From: JBEKYD01 sp052325345
Lineage (GTDB): Bacteria > Acidobacteriota > Terriglobia > Bryobacterales > Bryobacteraceae
Length of the DNA stretch: 64,000 bases
Assembly: GCA_052325345.1 (NCBI GenBank)
Contig: JBKQVG010000251.1
Coordinates: forward strand, 1-64,000
Direction of reading: 5' to 3'
Made by a program: the position numbers and the translations under genes. The notes below the pieces were generated by a model, which worked only from the letters and a program-made list of their open reading frames with translations, did not search any database and was not told where the DNA came from. Positions 36,528-45,911 of this stretch are shown in pieces. How positions within the stretch are numbered: position 1 is the stretch's first letter; every line of letters begins with the position of its first letter.

Positions 36528-36577
36528 CGATTTTCAGTTTAGCAGCCGAACGGGGGATGGGCTGAGATTCGGGTGCT

Positions 36578-38722
36578 ATGCTACAGTTCAAATTCTTGTT
36601 ATCGCGCCCGCAAGCCATCGTCGCCAACATCCAGGCTGCCTGGCGAACCCGCCTGGCCGCCGGGGCCGGTCCGCTGCTGCTGATCGCGGTGGTGCTGGCC
36701 GCCGCGCTGGTTTACCAGCTCGAGACCGGGATCAATCGCCCCGCCATCCGGTCGGACGGGGTCGGCTACTACGCCTATCTGCCGCTTTACTTTATCCACC
36801 ATAGCCTGGCCTTTTCGGCTCTGCCGATAAACCACGCGATCTATGGTTTCCGCGTTTCCCCCCATACCGGCCGCCTGGCCGATCTTTATCCGGTAGGGCC
36901 GGCATTGTGCATGGCGCCATTCTTTTTGGCCGGGCATTTGGTTGCGGCCATCGGCGGCTGGCCGGCGGACGGGTATAGCCCTCCCTACCAATGGGCCATT
37001 CTCATCGCGGCTGTCTGCTGGTTTGCGGCGGGCGTGTACGCCACCTGGCAGGTGGTGGCGATCCGCGCCGGACCGGTGCGCGCTTCGGTCGCGCTGGCGC
37101 TGCTCGTACTGGGCGCCAATCTTATGCACTACGCGGTGGCCGAGCCCTCCATGTCTCATGTCTATGCCTTCGGCGCCATCGCCGTCCTGTTGTGGCTGGC
37201 GGACCGTTTCTGGGCCAACCCGACCCGCCGGCGCGCCGCGGCCATCGGCGCCGCCGCCGGCCTCGTCCTGAGCATCCGCACCTACGACATTCTGCTGGCG
37301 CCGGTGGCGCTCTATCCCGCGTTCTGGCCGTCGAACCGGGCAATCGTCCGGCGCCACTGGCTCTCCTTCGGACTGGGCATGGCTTTCGCTCTGTTGCCCT
37401 ACCTCGCGGTGACAACCTACTACCTCGGCGCTCCCTGGCGCACGCCCTACTGGGATTACGCGTTTCATTGGGGCAGCCCGGCCATTCTCCACAATCTGTT
37501 CAGCGTTCCGCAGGGCTGGTGGTTCTGGAGCCCCGTGTCCGCGATTGGCGTCGCCGGTCTGGCCGCCGGGCTGTTTTCGAAGAAACTGAGGTGGTTCTGC
37601 GGCGCCAGCCTGACCGCCATCGCGATCATGACCTATATCCTTGGCTCGTGGGGAGACCCGGCGCTGGGTCATGGCGCGACCTTCGGATCCGGCTTCGGAC
37701 ACCGCATGTACGTCGATCTGCTGCCGGTCGTGGCGGTTGGGCTGGGCGTCGTCTTTTCCAGGATTCCCCGGCCCGTGTGGTGGCTGCTGGGGTTGAATCT
37801 CTACCTGATGGCGGCCTACTGGAACGGCATGATTCAGGGAGCCGGCACCAACTGGGGCGGTTTCGTTCGGGCACTCCGCCAACCCGCGTTGTGGGCCCTG
37901 GGAATCGCACCTGCGGGCGACTCGCGGACACCCGATGGGCTGGCGGCCGTGGTCAGTCTGGCCGACGCCCGCTGGGATGTCGACCGGCTCGCCATCGACG
38001 TCGCCGCCAGCAACTCCGGCTCCGCGCTGTGGCTGGCGGACCCGGGCAAAGGCCAGGTCTTCCTCGCCATCCGCACCTTCGGGAACCCCCGCTGCCAGGG
38101 CGAATCCCTCGGGGAATGGCGCTTTCCCCTCTCCGACAATGTCGCCCCCGGCCAGACGGTTCGCATGGCGGCCGATATTTCCAGGGCGATGCTGGCTGCG
38201 CCGCACCTGGATTATTTCTGCGCCGAAATGATGGCGGAAGGCGTCGCCTGGTTTCGTGACCGCGGCCTGTCCCGGATGGCCGTCTTCAAGCTGGACGGCG
38301 AGACCATCCGCATTCCACCGGCCATCTTTCCGGTCATTCCATTTGGGCGCGTACTGTTCCTCTCGTCTCCGGAAGTGGAACCGCTGCTGGGAGACGGTTG
38401 GTCGGCCGCCGGGGCCGGTTTTCGCTCCATCGTCGGTTCGGAAGCGTTCCTGAACTTCCGCACCTCCCCGGGCCGCCGCTTGCTCCTGCGCGTGGCCGCC
38501 CGCGGCATTGCCGCTAATGAAGCCGGAGCCGGCCAGGTGGTCCAGTTCGGCGTGAATGGAGCCGACGCCGGCGCCTTCCGCTGGGCCAACGGCGAGAGCA
38601 AGACGATCGAGATTCCGGTGCGGCCCGACACCGCTGGCGACATCAGCGTCGCTTTCAAGATCCTTCACCCACCCGGACTCGCCGTCACATCCATTCAACT
38701 CGTGACAGCCAACGGGCTGTAG
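36578..38722 (+). CDS. Second polytopic GT-C-like membrane protein
   Basis: 714 aa. One N-terminal TM (residues 28-48), then a loop with RSDGVGYYAYLPLYFIHH, similar to the DGxGYY-type acidic motif seen in lipid-linked glycosyltransferases. Further TM helices run to about residue 440. The C-terminal 270 residues are extracytoplasmic beta-rich sequence. The layout matches the protein at 27016-29196 although the sequence is different. It diverges from rfaE2 (50 bp apart) and may act in cell-envelope glycan assembly. Inference. Confidence 0.55.
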   Translation: MLQFKFLLSRPQAIVANIQAAWRTRLAAGAGPLLLIAVVLAAALVYQLETGINRPAIRSDGVGYYAYLPLYFIHHSLAFSALPINHAIYGFRVSPHTGRLADLYPVGPALCMAPFFLAGHLVAAIGGWPADGYSPPYQWAILIAAVCWFAAGVYATWQVVAIRAGPVRASVALALLVLGANLMHYAVAEPSMSHVYAFGAIAVLLWLADRFWANPTRRRAAAIGAAAGLVLSIRTYDILLAPVALYPAFWPSNRAIVRRHWLSFGLGMAFALLPYLAVTTYYLGAPWRTPYWDYAFHWGSPAILHNLFSVPQGWWFWSPVSAIGVAGLAAGLFSKKLRWFCGASLTAIAIMTYILGSWGDPALGHGATFGSGFGHRMYVDLLPVVAVGLGVVFSRIPRPVWWLLGLNLYLMAAYWNGMIQGAGTNWGGFVRALRQPALWALGIAPAGDSRTPDGLAAVVSLADARWDVDRLAIDVAASNSGSALWLADPGKGQVFLAIRTFGNPRCQGESLGEWRFPLSDNVAPGQTVRMAADISRAMLAAPHLDYFCAEMMAEGVAWFRDRGLSRMAVFKLDGETIRIPPAIFPVIPFGRVLFLSSPEVEPLLGDGWSAAGAGFRSIVGSEAFLNFRTSPGRRLLLRVAARGIAANEAGAGQVVQFGVNGADAGAFRWANGESKTIEIPVRPDTAGDISVAFKILHPPGLAVTSIQLVTANGL

Positions 38723-38803
38723 CCGGCGGGGCAGGCCGCGGCCGGTCGACAGGGTCGACAAATAGCGATCATCCGTCCCGCGTCTTGACGGAGCACGCCC
38801 CAC

Positions 38804-41452
38804 CTACTCGTCCCGCAAAACTCTGGCCGGATCAATGCGCGCCGCGGCCTGGGCCGGCACCATGCAGGCCAGTGTGGCGACTAATGTCAGCGTCACCGCC
38901 ACGGCCGCCAGCGTGAGGCCGTCGGATGCCGTCACGCCAAAGAGCAGGCTGCGAACCAACCGTCCGGCGGCGAGGGCGGCCGCGACTCCCGACGTCAGTC
39001 CCAGCACCACCGGCCGTAGGCCCTGATAGAGAACTAGGCGGCGCTCTTGGCCGGTGCGCTCACCCAGCGCCACGCGAATGCCCAACTCGCGCCGCCGCAG
39101 CGCAATGCCGTACGCCACCACTCCGTAAATCCCCACCGCGGCCAGCAGCATGGCCGCCATGCCGAAGCCGATTGCCACGTTCATCTGTAAGCGCCGCCGA
39201 GCCACCGTTTCGTCTACAAGCTGGCCCATGGTGCGCATTTTCGGCGCCAGCAGCCCCGGGTCGATTGCCATCAGGGTGCGCCTCACTTCCCGCGGCAGAG
39301 CGTCGGCCGCCATGGAAGATCGCACCACCAGGTCCGCCGCCCACGGCACGCGTTTCCAGATCGGCACATAAACAATCAGGGTGGGGTCGCGATCCAGTTG
39401 CACATTATGAACGTCGGCCACTACCCCCACAACCTGGACGCGACCCACGTCCGAACCGGTCGTCAACCATCTGCCCAGCGGATCCTGCCCCGGCCACAGC
39501 TTCGCCGCCAGGCGCTCGGAGACCACCGCCACGTTGCGGCCGCGGTCACCGGCGCCGATGGCGCGGCCGCGGCGCAGCGGGATGCCGAGAGCGGCGAAAT
39601 AGTCCGGGCCCACGAAACGCACGTTGATCATCACCAGTTGCCGGCCGTGGTCGACCGCCTCGGAGCCCATACCGTCCAGGGTCACGCCGTTCACCTGGGA
39701 TTCGCCGGTCAAGGGGATTGCGTCGACAACTCCAACCGAGCGGACGCCGGGAAGAGCGCGCAAGCGATCGGCGGCCATGTCGAAAAATGCAGCGCGGTCT
39801 TTGGCGTCCTTGTAGCGCCGCGGCAGTTGCACGTGGACGTCCAGCGCCCGGTCGTCGGTAAATCCGCGATCCACGTGCAGCACGTTCCACAGGCTCGTCG
39901 TCATCAGCCCGGCCAACACCAGCAGCAGCGTGCTGAGCGCGACCTCGGCGCTCACCAGCCACTCGCGCAAATGTATCCCGCGCCGGCTGCCGGCCAGGTT
40001 AGGGCTTTCGCCGCGCAAGGCTGTCTGCGGGTCGGTGTGCGATAGGCGCAGCGCCGGCAACAAGCCGAAGAACAAGCCGCAGCCGAGCGACAGAAGAAAC
40101 GCGAAGGCCCACACGCGCGCGTCGACCCGCACTTCATCGAGGCGCGGCAAATCCACGGGCGCCGTGCGCGCGAACGCCTCCAGCGCGGCCCGCGCCGCCA
40201 TTACCCCCAGCAGCCCGCCGGCTCCCGCCAGCAGCAGCGTTTCCACCAGCGCCGAGACTACCAGCCTGGCGCGACCGGCGCCCAACGCAATCCGCAGCGA
40301 ATACTCGCGCGCGCGCGAGCTCGCCCGCGCCAGCACCAGGTTCGCCAGGTTCACGCATACCATCAGCACCAACAGCATCACCGCCGCCAGCAGCACCGTG
40401 AGGCTGGCCTTCACCGGCGCCGCGATGACCTCCTGCAGCGGGCGCAGCTGGGCGCTAAGGGCGTATCCCAAACCGTGCTCGGCCGCGATTCGTTTCTCCA
40501 GCAGGTTCAGCTCGGCGTTGGCCGCCGCCCGGGTGACGCCGTGGCGCAACCGCCCCAGCACCAGGTAATCGTAATCGCCGCCCCAACCGCTGTTCGGCGA
40601 TTGCATGATCTGAAAAGCCTCGGTATTGTCGGCGAGCCGCGACAGAGGCCACAGGTCGTCCTTCTTCGGGAAGCGGAACGAGGCGGGCAGCACGCCGATT
40701 ATGGTTTCCCTGGAGCCGCCGTCCAATTGAACAGTCTGGCCGACAATCGACGGCGAAGCGCCAAACCGCCGGTGCCAGAGCCCGTCCGTGATCACCATGA
40801 CCGCGCTGTTTGAGGGCGCTTCTTCTTCCGCTCGGAACGTCCGGCCGAGCTGCGCCTGCACGCCCAGCATCTCGAACAGGTTGGCCGAAACCGCCGCCGC
40901 GCCTACCGCTTCCGGCTCGCCGCCGCTCATGAGCGGCACCCTTCGCGGGGAAATCAGGGCCAGTCCCTCGAAGGCCCGCGAATGTTCGCGCCAGAACCGA
41001 TAGTGCTCGTAGTTCACCGGCAGGGTGGGATAAATGTGGGCCAGCGCAGGGAGGATTTCCCGCGCCATCACCAGTTCTCCCGGCTCGCGGTACGTCAGCG
41101 GCTTTAGCACCACCGTATTGACCAGCGAAAACAGCGCCGTGGCCGCGCCCGTACCGAGCGCCAGCGAGAGCACGGCTACGATCGTGAATGCCGGCGTGCG
41201 CGCCAGCGTGCGCAGGGCGAAGCGGAGGTCCTGCCGCAGCGTGTCCCAACCGGGGAGCCAAACCGCGCGGGCCTCTTCGCGCGCCCGCGTCAGGCTGCCG
41301 AACGCTACCCGCGCCTGCCGTTCCGCTTCCGGCCGCCCATCCGCGTCTTCCACGGCGAGCGCCAGGTTCGCTCGCAATTCCTCATCCAGCTCCCGCGCGC
41401 GTCTTTGGCGCCGGCCTGGCAGCAGCAACAGCAATCGGCGAAGCCAGAACAT
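38804..41452 (-). CDS. ADOP-type permease with an N-terminal prefix, downstream of padR
   Basis: 882 aa, about 70 residues longer than the other two ADOPs at its N-terminus. The prefix (RRARELDEELRANLALAVEDADGRPEAE segments, then REEARAVW) is a helical domain seen on PadR-linked ADOPs. Next come the MacB-like halves with LALGTGAATALFSLVN and the ending QAAARIDPARVLRDE. It starts 4 bp after padR, so the pair forms a two-gene operon. No ATPase is adjacent. Confidence 0.9.
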   Translation of the reverse strand: MFWLRRLLLLLPGRRQRRARELDEELRANLALAVEDADGRPEAERQARVAFGSLTRAREEARAVWLPGWDTLRQDLRFALRTLARTPAFTIVAVLSLALGTGAATALFSLVNTVVLKPLTYREPGELVMAREILPALAHIYPTLPVNYEHYRFWREHSRAFEGLALISPRRVPLMSGGEPEAVGAAAVSANLFEMLGVQAQLGRTFRAEEEAPSNSAVMVITDGLWHRRFGASPSIVGQTVQLDGGSRETIIGVLPASFRFPKKDDLWPLSRLADNTEAFQIMQSPNSGWGGDYDYLVLGRLRHGVTRAAANAELNLLEKRIAAEHGLGYALSAQLRPLQEVIAAPVKASLTVLLAAVMLLVLMVCVNLANLVLARASSRAREYSLRIALGAGRARLVVSALVETLLLAGAGGLLGVMAARAALEAFARTAPVDLPRLDEVRVDARVWAFAFLLSLGCGLFFGLLPALRLSHTDPQTALRGESPNLAGSRRGIHLREWLVSAEVALSTLLLVLAGLMTTSLWNVLHVDRGFTDDRALDVHVQLPRRYKDAKDRAAFFDMAADRLRALPGVRSVGVVDAIPLTGESQVNGVTLDGMGSEAVDHGRQLVMINVRFVGPDYFAALGIPLRRGRAIGAGDRGRNVAVVSERLAAKLWPGQDPLGRWLTTGSDVGRVQVVGVVADVHNVQLDRDPTLIVYVPIWKRVPWAADLVVRSSMAADALPREVRRTLMAIDPGLLAPKMRTMGQLVDETVARRRLQMNVAIGFGMAAMLLAAVGIYGVVAYGIALRRRELGIRVALGERTGQERRLVLYQGLRPVVLGLTSGVAAALAAGRLVRSLLFGVTASDGLTLAAVAVTLTLVATLACMVPAQAAARIDPARVLRDE

Positions 41453-41456
41453 GGGG

Positions 41457-41801
41457 TCACTCCGTAACCGGTTTGGGATGCAGAATCAGCGCCACGGCAT
41501 CCACGAATTCTTCCCACCGCGAAACCTCGGCCTCCAGGCGCTTCTTCCCGTCTGCTGTGAGCCGGTAAATCCGCGTGCGGCGCCCGCCCTCGGAGACCTC
41601 CCACGTGCCGGTCAGCAAGCCCTGCAATTCCAGGCGCTGCAACGCCGGGTAGAGCGAGCCCGCCTCCACATGGATCGCCGAATCCGTGGTACGGCGAATC
41701 GCTTGCGCGATCCCGTAGCCGTGCAGCGGCGCGTGCGCCAGGGTGCGCAGAATCAGCATATCCAGGGTCCCTTGTACGAATTCGATTCGCGAGCGCTTCA
41801 T
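41457..41801 (-). CDS. PadR-family transcriptional repressor
   Basis: 114 aa from ATG 41801 (MKRSRIEFVQGTLDMLILRTLAH), the standard PadR start; the frame runs 49 codons further into the promoter. The winged helix is clear (HGYGIAQAIRRTTD, EAGSLYPALQRLE, YRLTADGKKRLEAEVSRW). PadR proteins usually repress an adjacent membrane gene in response to a small molecule; here the ADOP is the likely target. Confidence 0.93.
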   Translation of the reverse strand: MKRSRIEFVQGTLDMLILRTLAHAPLHGYGIAQAIRRTTDSAIHVEAGSLYPALQRLELQGLLTGTWEVSEGGRRTRIYRLTADGKKRLEAEVSRWEEFVDAVALILHPKPVTE

Positions 41802-42319
41802 GGGTATATAGATAGCCAATATATAGATCGTCAAGCCTATAGACGACCTGAGTAAAAAAAAGTTAGCGGTTGCCGGCTCCCAACGGCTCCGGCAACGGGT
41901 TTGGGTGCGAGATTGGGTTCGTTCCATTTTGAGTTCTTTTATTTTCAACGAATTAGTGGGTTCGTTTTCGCAAATGTATCCGGCGGGCGGGAGGGCCCCT
42001 GGCAGGTGAAGTGAAAGCAGCGTTGGCCGGCGAAAGAAGAATGCGTCGCGACGACATCCAGTATCCCGCCAGCAGGATACAACAAGGGTTGGACGGGCGG
42101 CATACGAAGCACTTTGTTTTCAGCGGGAAAATAGGTGTGACTGCCCGGCGCCGGTTTCCATGCCGGGGAACGGCCGCCGTCCTCAAGGCGGGTGACAGCG
42201 CTACTTGACAACCGATTGCTACTGTTGAGCCGTTGATTTTGAAGCCTGCAAAGAGATCCAGTTGATTTATGCAACTGATTTGCAGTAACATTCCGTTTCA
42301 GTCAATGGAGTCCTAATCT
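41802..42319. other. Intergenic region between padR and the TonB-type receptor
   Basis: 518 bp with no credible gene. The padR side is AT-rich and holds three TATAGA repeats. The remainder is ordinary and has overlapping short frames on the minus strand without recognisable domains. A promoter for the receptor at 42320 must lie here but none stands out. Confidence 0.5.
41805..41844 (-). promoter_or_regulatory. Probable PadR operator/promoter region
   Basis: TATATAGAT occurs at 41805-41813 and 41820-41828, with a third shorter copy TATAGAC at 41838-41844; the TATAGA cores are spaced 15 and 16 bp. On the transcribed strand TTGACG lies at 41829-41834 with an AT-rich -10 candidate downstream. 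Repeats overlapping the promoter fit self-repression by PadR. Inference. Confidence 0.45.
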
Positions 42320-45300
42320 ATGAAACGCAGTCTTCTCAACACGGCGAACCTCATCGGGACCTGGTTGGCCGCTTCCGTGATGGCGCTCGCGTGCGCGGCC
42401 GCTGCCGATGGCGGCATCGCCGGCACCCTGGCCGATCCCAGCGGCGCGCCGGTGCCCGGCGTAGAGGTGGTAGCGGTAGCAAGTGCCGCTGTTGCAACGA
42501 AAGGAACGGCCACGACCGATGCCGAAGGACATTTCCGAATCGACGGCTTGCCGGCCGGAACTTACCAGGTTACCGTGCGCCAACCCGGATTCCGGACCGA
42601 ACGTCTGGAGGGCGTGGAAGTCCGCGATGGCCGGACGGCGCGCGCCGATATCGGGCTAGAGCTGCTTTCCCGCAACGACGCAGTGGTGGTGACCGAGTCC
42701 TTGTCGCGCGTTGATGCAACCGAGATGCAAATGGGGGAACCCGTCACGGCGGCCGCGGCGACTGCCGCGCCGGTTGCCAGCCGCAGTTACACCGACATGC
42801 TGGCGCTCGAGCCGGGCGTGGTCCCGGTCAGTTCGCAGCAGCCCAACGCCGTGGTGATGTCGGGTTGCACCAGCACGCCTCCTTCGGGCGATCTCAATCC
42901 CGGCAGCTTGTCCATCAACGGCCAGCGCGAGACCGGCAACGGATTTTACGTCAACGGCAACCCCGCCCAGGAGGACTTCAACATGGGCGCGGCGGTGGTA
43001 CCCAACCTGGATTCCATTCAGCAACTGCGCGTGCTGACCAATACGTTCGACGCCGAGTACGGAAACTTCAGCGGCGGCCAGGTGCTGGTCTCGACCAAAT
43101 CGGGCAGCGGCGAATGGCACGGCAGCGCCTTCGAGTTCTTGCGCAATACGGACCTCGATTCCCGCAACTTTTTCGCGTCCAGGCGGGCCCGCTTTCAACG
43201 CAACGAGTTCGGCGGCACACTGGGCGGCCCGCTCCGCAAAGAATCCCTGTTCTTCTTCGCCGATTACCAGGGAACGCGCCTGAAGCAGGGCGTGGATACC
43301 GGGCTGATCCCGGTCCCCTCGCTTGCCAACCGGGCCGGGGATTTCTCCGATTTGGCCGGCACCCTCACGGGAACCGTCAGCGGGCCGTATTGGGCCAACC
43401 TTCTTTCCCAAAAGCTGCACTATGGCGTGACGGTGGGCGAGCACTACTACTTTCCGGGCTGCTCGGACCCCGCCGACTGCGTCTTGCCCAATGCCCGCAT
43501 CCCGCAATCCGCCTGGGCGGCGCCGGCCGAAGCTCTGCTTCCATACGTACCGGCGCCCAACGCCGGAACCAACCTCTTTGAAACCTCGGCTTACAACCAA
43601 ACCCTGGGCGACGACAAAGGCTCGCTGCGCCTCGATGCCAACACACGGCGCGGAACCGTCACCGCCCACTATTTCGCCGACCATTACCGCCTGGACAATC
43701 CTTACCCCACCGGCCAGGGCGGCGCCAGCGTACCCGGCTTCAACGCCACTTCGGTGGGCACTACGCAGATGGCGACCCTGGGATGGACCAGCACGTTCGG
43801 GAGCAGCGCCGTCAACGAGCTTCACGCCGGCTATTTGCGCGACGCCAATAACATCGGCCAACCGGTTGGGGGCGTCGGCCCGTCGCTGGCCTCGCAGGGA
43901 TTCACCGGCATCGTGCCCTTGGCGCCCAAGATTGAAGGCATCGAAAACGTGGCTTTCAACGATTTCACCATCGGCGTGGATACCACCGGCGTGGTTCAGG
44001 CCAACAATACCTACCAGTGGTCCGATCAGTTCTCCAAGACCGCCGGCAAGCACCTGCTCAAGTTCGGCGGCGGCATGCATTTCGACCAGGTGAACATCAA
44101 TCCCGACGCCATCTACAACGGCTCGTTCCTGTTTCAGGGCAGCGAAACGGGAGTGGACTTCGCCGATTTTCTGCTCGGCATCGCCAGCAGTTATTCCCAG
44201 GGTGATTCACAGGCATTCTATCTGCGCAACATTTACGCGGGCTGGTTCGCCCAGGATAGTTGGCGGGTACGGACCGGTCTCACCATCGACCTGGGGCTCC
44301 GCTGGGACCTGCTGCCGCCGTGGCGGGAGAAGTATAACCAGTTACAAACCCTGGTTCCAGGCCAACAATCGGTTGTCTACCCCGGCGCGCCGGCCGGGCT
44401 GGTTTTCCCGGGCGACCCCGGCATCCCGAGTACCCTGGCGCCGGCCGGCCGCGCCAATTTCGCTCCCCGGCTGGGCTTGGCCTGGGCCCGCGGCAAGACG
44501 ACTTTGCGTCTCGGCTACGGCATCTTCTATACGGCGTTCGAGGGGCTGTCCGCGGGCATTATGAGCGCCAATCCGCCGTATGGCTACGACTACGACAGCC
44601 TGGCTCCGCCCCTGTTCACCAATCCCTTCATCGGCGCTTCGGACGGAACCAACGTGGGGCAACGTTTTCCGGAGCCGAATCCCGCACTCGGCGCTTCGGC
44701 GGCGCATCCCAACGGCAGCGTCGATTGGTCCCAGTATCTGCCCATCACCGGGGTGCCCTCCTTCTTCCACGGCAACGTGACACCACGCAGCGAAAGCTAC
44801 GTGATTTCGCTCGATCGGGAACTGGCGCCCGGCACGGTGGCGAGCGTCCGCTACGCCGGCTCTCAGGCGCACCATCTGCTGGTGCTGATCTCCGCCAATC
44901 CGGGAGATCCCGCGCTCTGCCTCAGCCTTAGTCAACCGGCGGAAGTGGCGCCGGGCACTTCGACCTGCGGCCCCTTTGGCGAAAGCGGGGTCTATACTCG
45001 CGCGGATGGAACCGTGGTGGAAGGAACGCGAACCGGGTTTCCCCCTCAGTTCGCCGCCGTCACCTACCAGAAGACCATTGGAAACTCCAACTTCAATGCG
45101 CTCGAAGCCACCCTGCGGCACTCGCGCGGGCCGCTGGAATTGCTGGCCGGATACACCTACGGCAAGTCGCTCGATCAATCGTCGAGCCTGTCGGAGGCGG
45201 TGAACCCGCTCAATCCAAGCCTGAGCCGGGCGCTTTCGGCCTTCGACCTGCGCCACAATTTCGTGGCCAGCGGGGACTGGAAACTGCCGCTCGGCTTCAG

Positions 45301-45766
45301 CGTCTCCGCCATCGCCCGCTTCAGCACCGGCCTGCCGGTTACCCTGTACAACAACAACGATACTTCGTTGTTGGGAACGATTCCGAACGGGATCAACAAT
45401 AACGGCGTCGATACCCCGGATGTTCAGCCCGGAAACCTGGAGGTGAATACCAATCCGCGCAACAGCCGGGCGGCTTTCCGAACCGCTCTTTTCAGCCTGC
45501 CTCAACTGGGGGAAACCGGAACCGCTGCGAGGCGCTCTTTCTACGGACCGGGCATGGCCAATGTGGACCTGGCGCTGCACAAGACCGTGAAGCTTTCGGA
45601 GCGGCGGACACTGGAACTGCGGGCGGAGGCGTTCAACGCTTTCAACCACGCGCAGTTTTTCGGCGCCGCGGCGGTGGACGGCAATATCGCCAGCTCCGGT
45701 TTCAGCCGGATCGTCGGCGCACAACCACCCCGGCTGGTACAGTTGGCGGCTAAGTTCGCCTTCTGA
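42320..45766 (+). CDS. Oar-type TonB-dependent receptor with carboxypeptidase-regulatory-like domain
   Basis: 1148 aa outer-membrane protein. Signal peptide (about residues 1-29), then a carboxypeptidase-regulatory-like domain (GTLADPSGAPVPGVEVVAVA to about residue 110). A plug domain follows at about 130-260 (LSINGQRETGNGFYVNGN; FDAEYGNFSGGQVLVSTKSGS). A long beta-barrel ends with an aromatic residue (QLAAKFAF). This is the Oar/SusC-like class abundant in Acidobacteriota. It likely imports or binds a large polysaccharide or peptide. No SusD partner is adjacent. Confidence 0.9.
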   Translation: MKRSLLNTANLIGTWLAASVMALACAAAADGGIAGTLADPSGAPVPGVEVVAVASAAVATKGTATTDAEGHFRIDGLPAGTYQVTVRQPGFRTERLEGVEVRDGRTARADIGLELLSRNDAVVVTESLSRVDATEMQMGEPVTAAAATAAPVASRSYTDMLALEPGVVPVSSQQPNAVVMSGCTSTPPSGDLNPGSLSINGQRETGNGFYVNGNPAQEDFNMGAAVVPNLDSIQQLRVLTNTFDAEYGNFSGGQVLVSTKSGSGEWHGSAFEFLRNTDLDSRNFFASRRARFQRNEFGGTLGGPLRKESLFFFADYQGTRLKQGVDTGLIPVPSLANRAGDFSDLAGTLTGTVSGPYWANLLSQKLHYGVTVGEHYYFPGCSDPADCVLPNARIPQSAWAAPAEALLPYVPAPNAGTNLFETSAYNQTLGDDKGSLRLDANTRRGTVTAHYFADHYRLDNPYPTGQGGASVPGFNATSVGTTQMATLGWTSTFGSSAVNELHAGYLRDANNIGQPVGGVGPSLASQGFTGIVPLAPKIEGIENVAFNDFTIGVDTTGVVQANNTYQWSDQFSKTAGKHLLKFGGGMHFDQVNINPDAIYNGSFLFQGSETGVDFADFLLGIASSYSQGDSQAFYLRNIYAGWFAQDSWRVRTGLTIDLGLRWDLLPPWREKYNQLQTLVPGQQSVVYPGAPAGLVFPGDPGIPSTLAPAGRANFAPRLGLAWARGKTTLRLGYGIFYTAFEGLSAGIMSANPPYGYDYDSLAPPLFTNPFIGASDGTNVGQRFPEPNPALGASAAHPNGSVDWSQYLPITGVPSFFHGNVTPRSESYVISLDRELAPGTVASVRYAGSQAHHLLVLISANPGDPALCLSLSQPAEVAPGTSTCGPFGESGVYTRADGTVVEGTRTGFPPQFAAVTYQKTIGNSNFNALEATLRHSRGPLELLAGYTYGKSLDQSSSLSEAVNPLNPSLSRALSAFDLRHNFVASGDWKLPLGFSVSAIARFSTGLPVTLYNNNDTSLLGTIPNGINNNGVDTPDVQPGNLEVNTNPRNSRAAFRTALFSLPQLGETGTAARRSFYGPGMANVDLALHKTVKLSERRTLELRAEAFNAFNHAQFFGAAAVDGNIASSGFSRIVGAQPPRLVQLAAKFAF

Positions 45767-45800
45767 TTCGACTTTTTCCTTGCGGGTTTCCAAGCCGATG

Positions 45801-45819
45801 CGCCATATTAAAAATGGCG
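45801..45819 (+). other. Short hairpin CGCCAT-N7-ATGGCG
   Basis: A 6-bp stem with a 7-nt A-rich loop, 35 bp after the TonB-receptor stop and about 90 bp before the MgtE-N/CBS gene. It may act as a weak terminator. No T-run follows. Confidence 0.3.
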
Positions 45820-45911
45820 TCATCTGTAAAGCCGTGTAGAGCGCATTGGCAGTACCGACATTGAGCGTCCGAATGCGCGCTCGGGCTTTCTCCTGACGCG
45901 AGGGACGTTCG

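Noticed and set aside
36599..38803. A 734-codon frame opposite the second GT-C-like gene
   Set aside because: His/Gln/Arg/Gly-rich translation without domains, wholly antisense to a membrane protein with good TM periodicity.
41953..42291. Small minus-strand frames upstream of the TonB-type receptor
   Set aside because: Two overlapping frames compete, neither has a start signal or a domain, and they lie where the receptor promoter must be.
45767..45911. Possible magnesium riboswitch (M-box) upstream of the MgtE-N/CBS gene
   Set aside because: The gap is only 145 bp and I could not find the conserved M-box core or its long paired elements; only a short hairpin is present.
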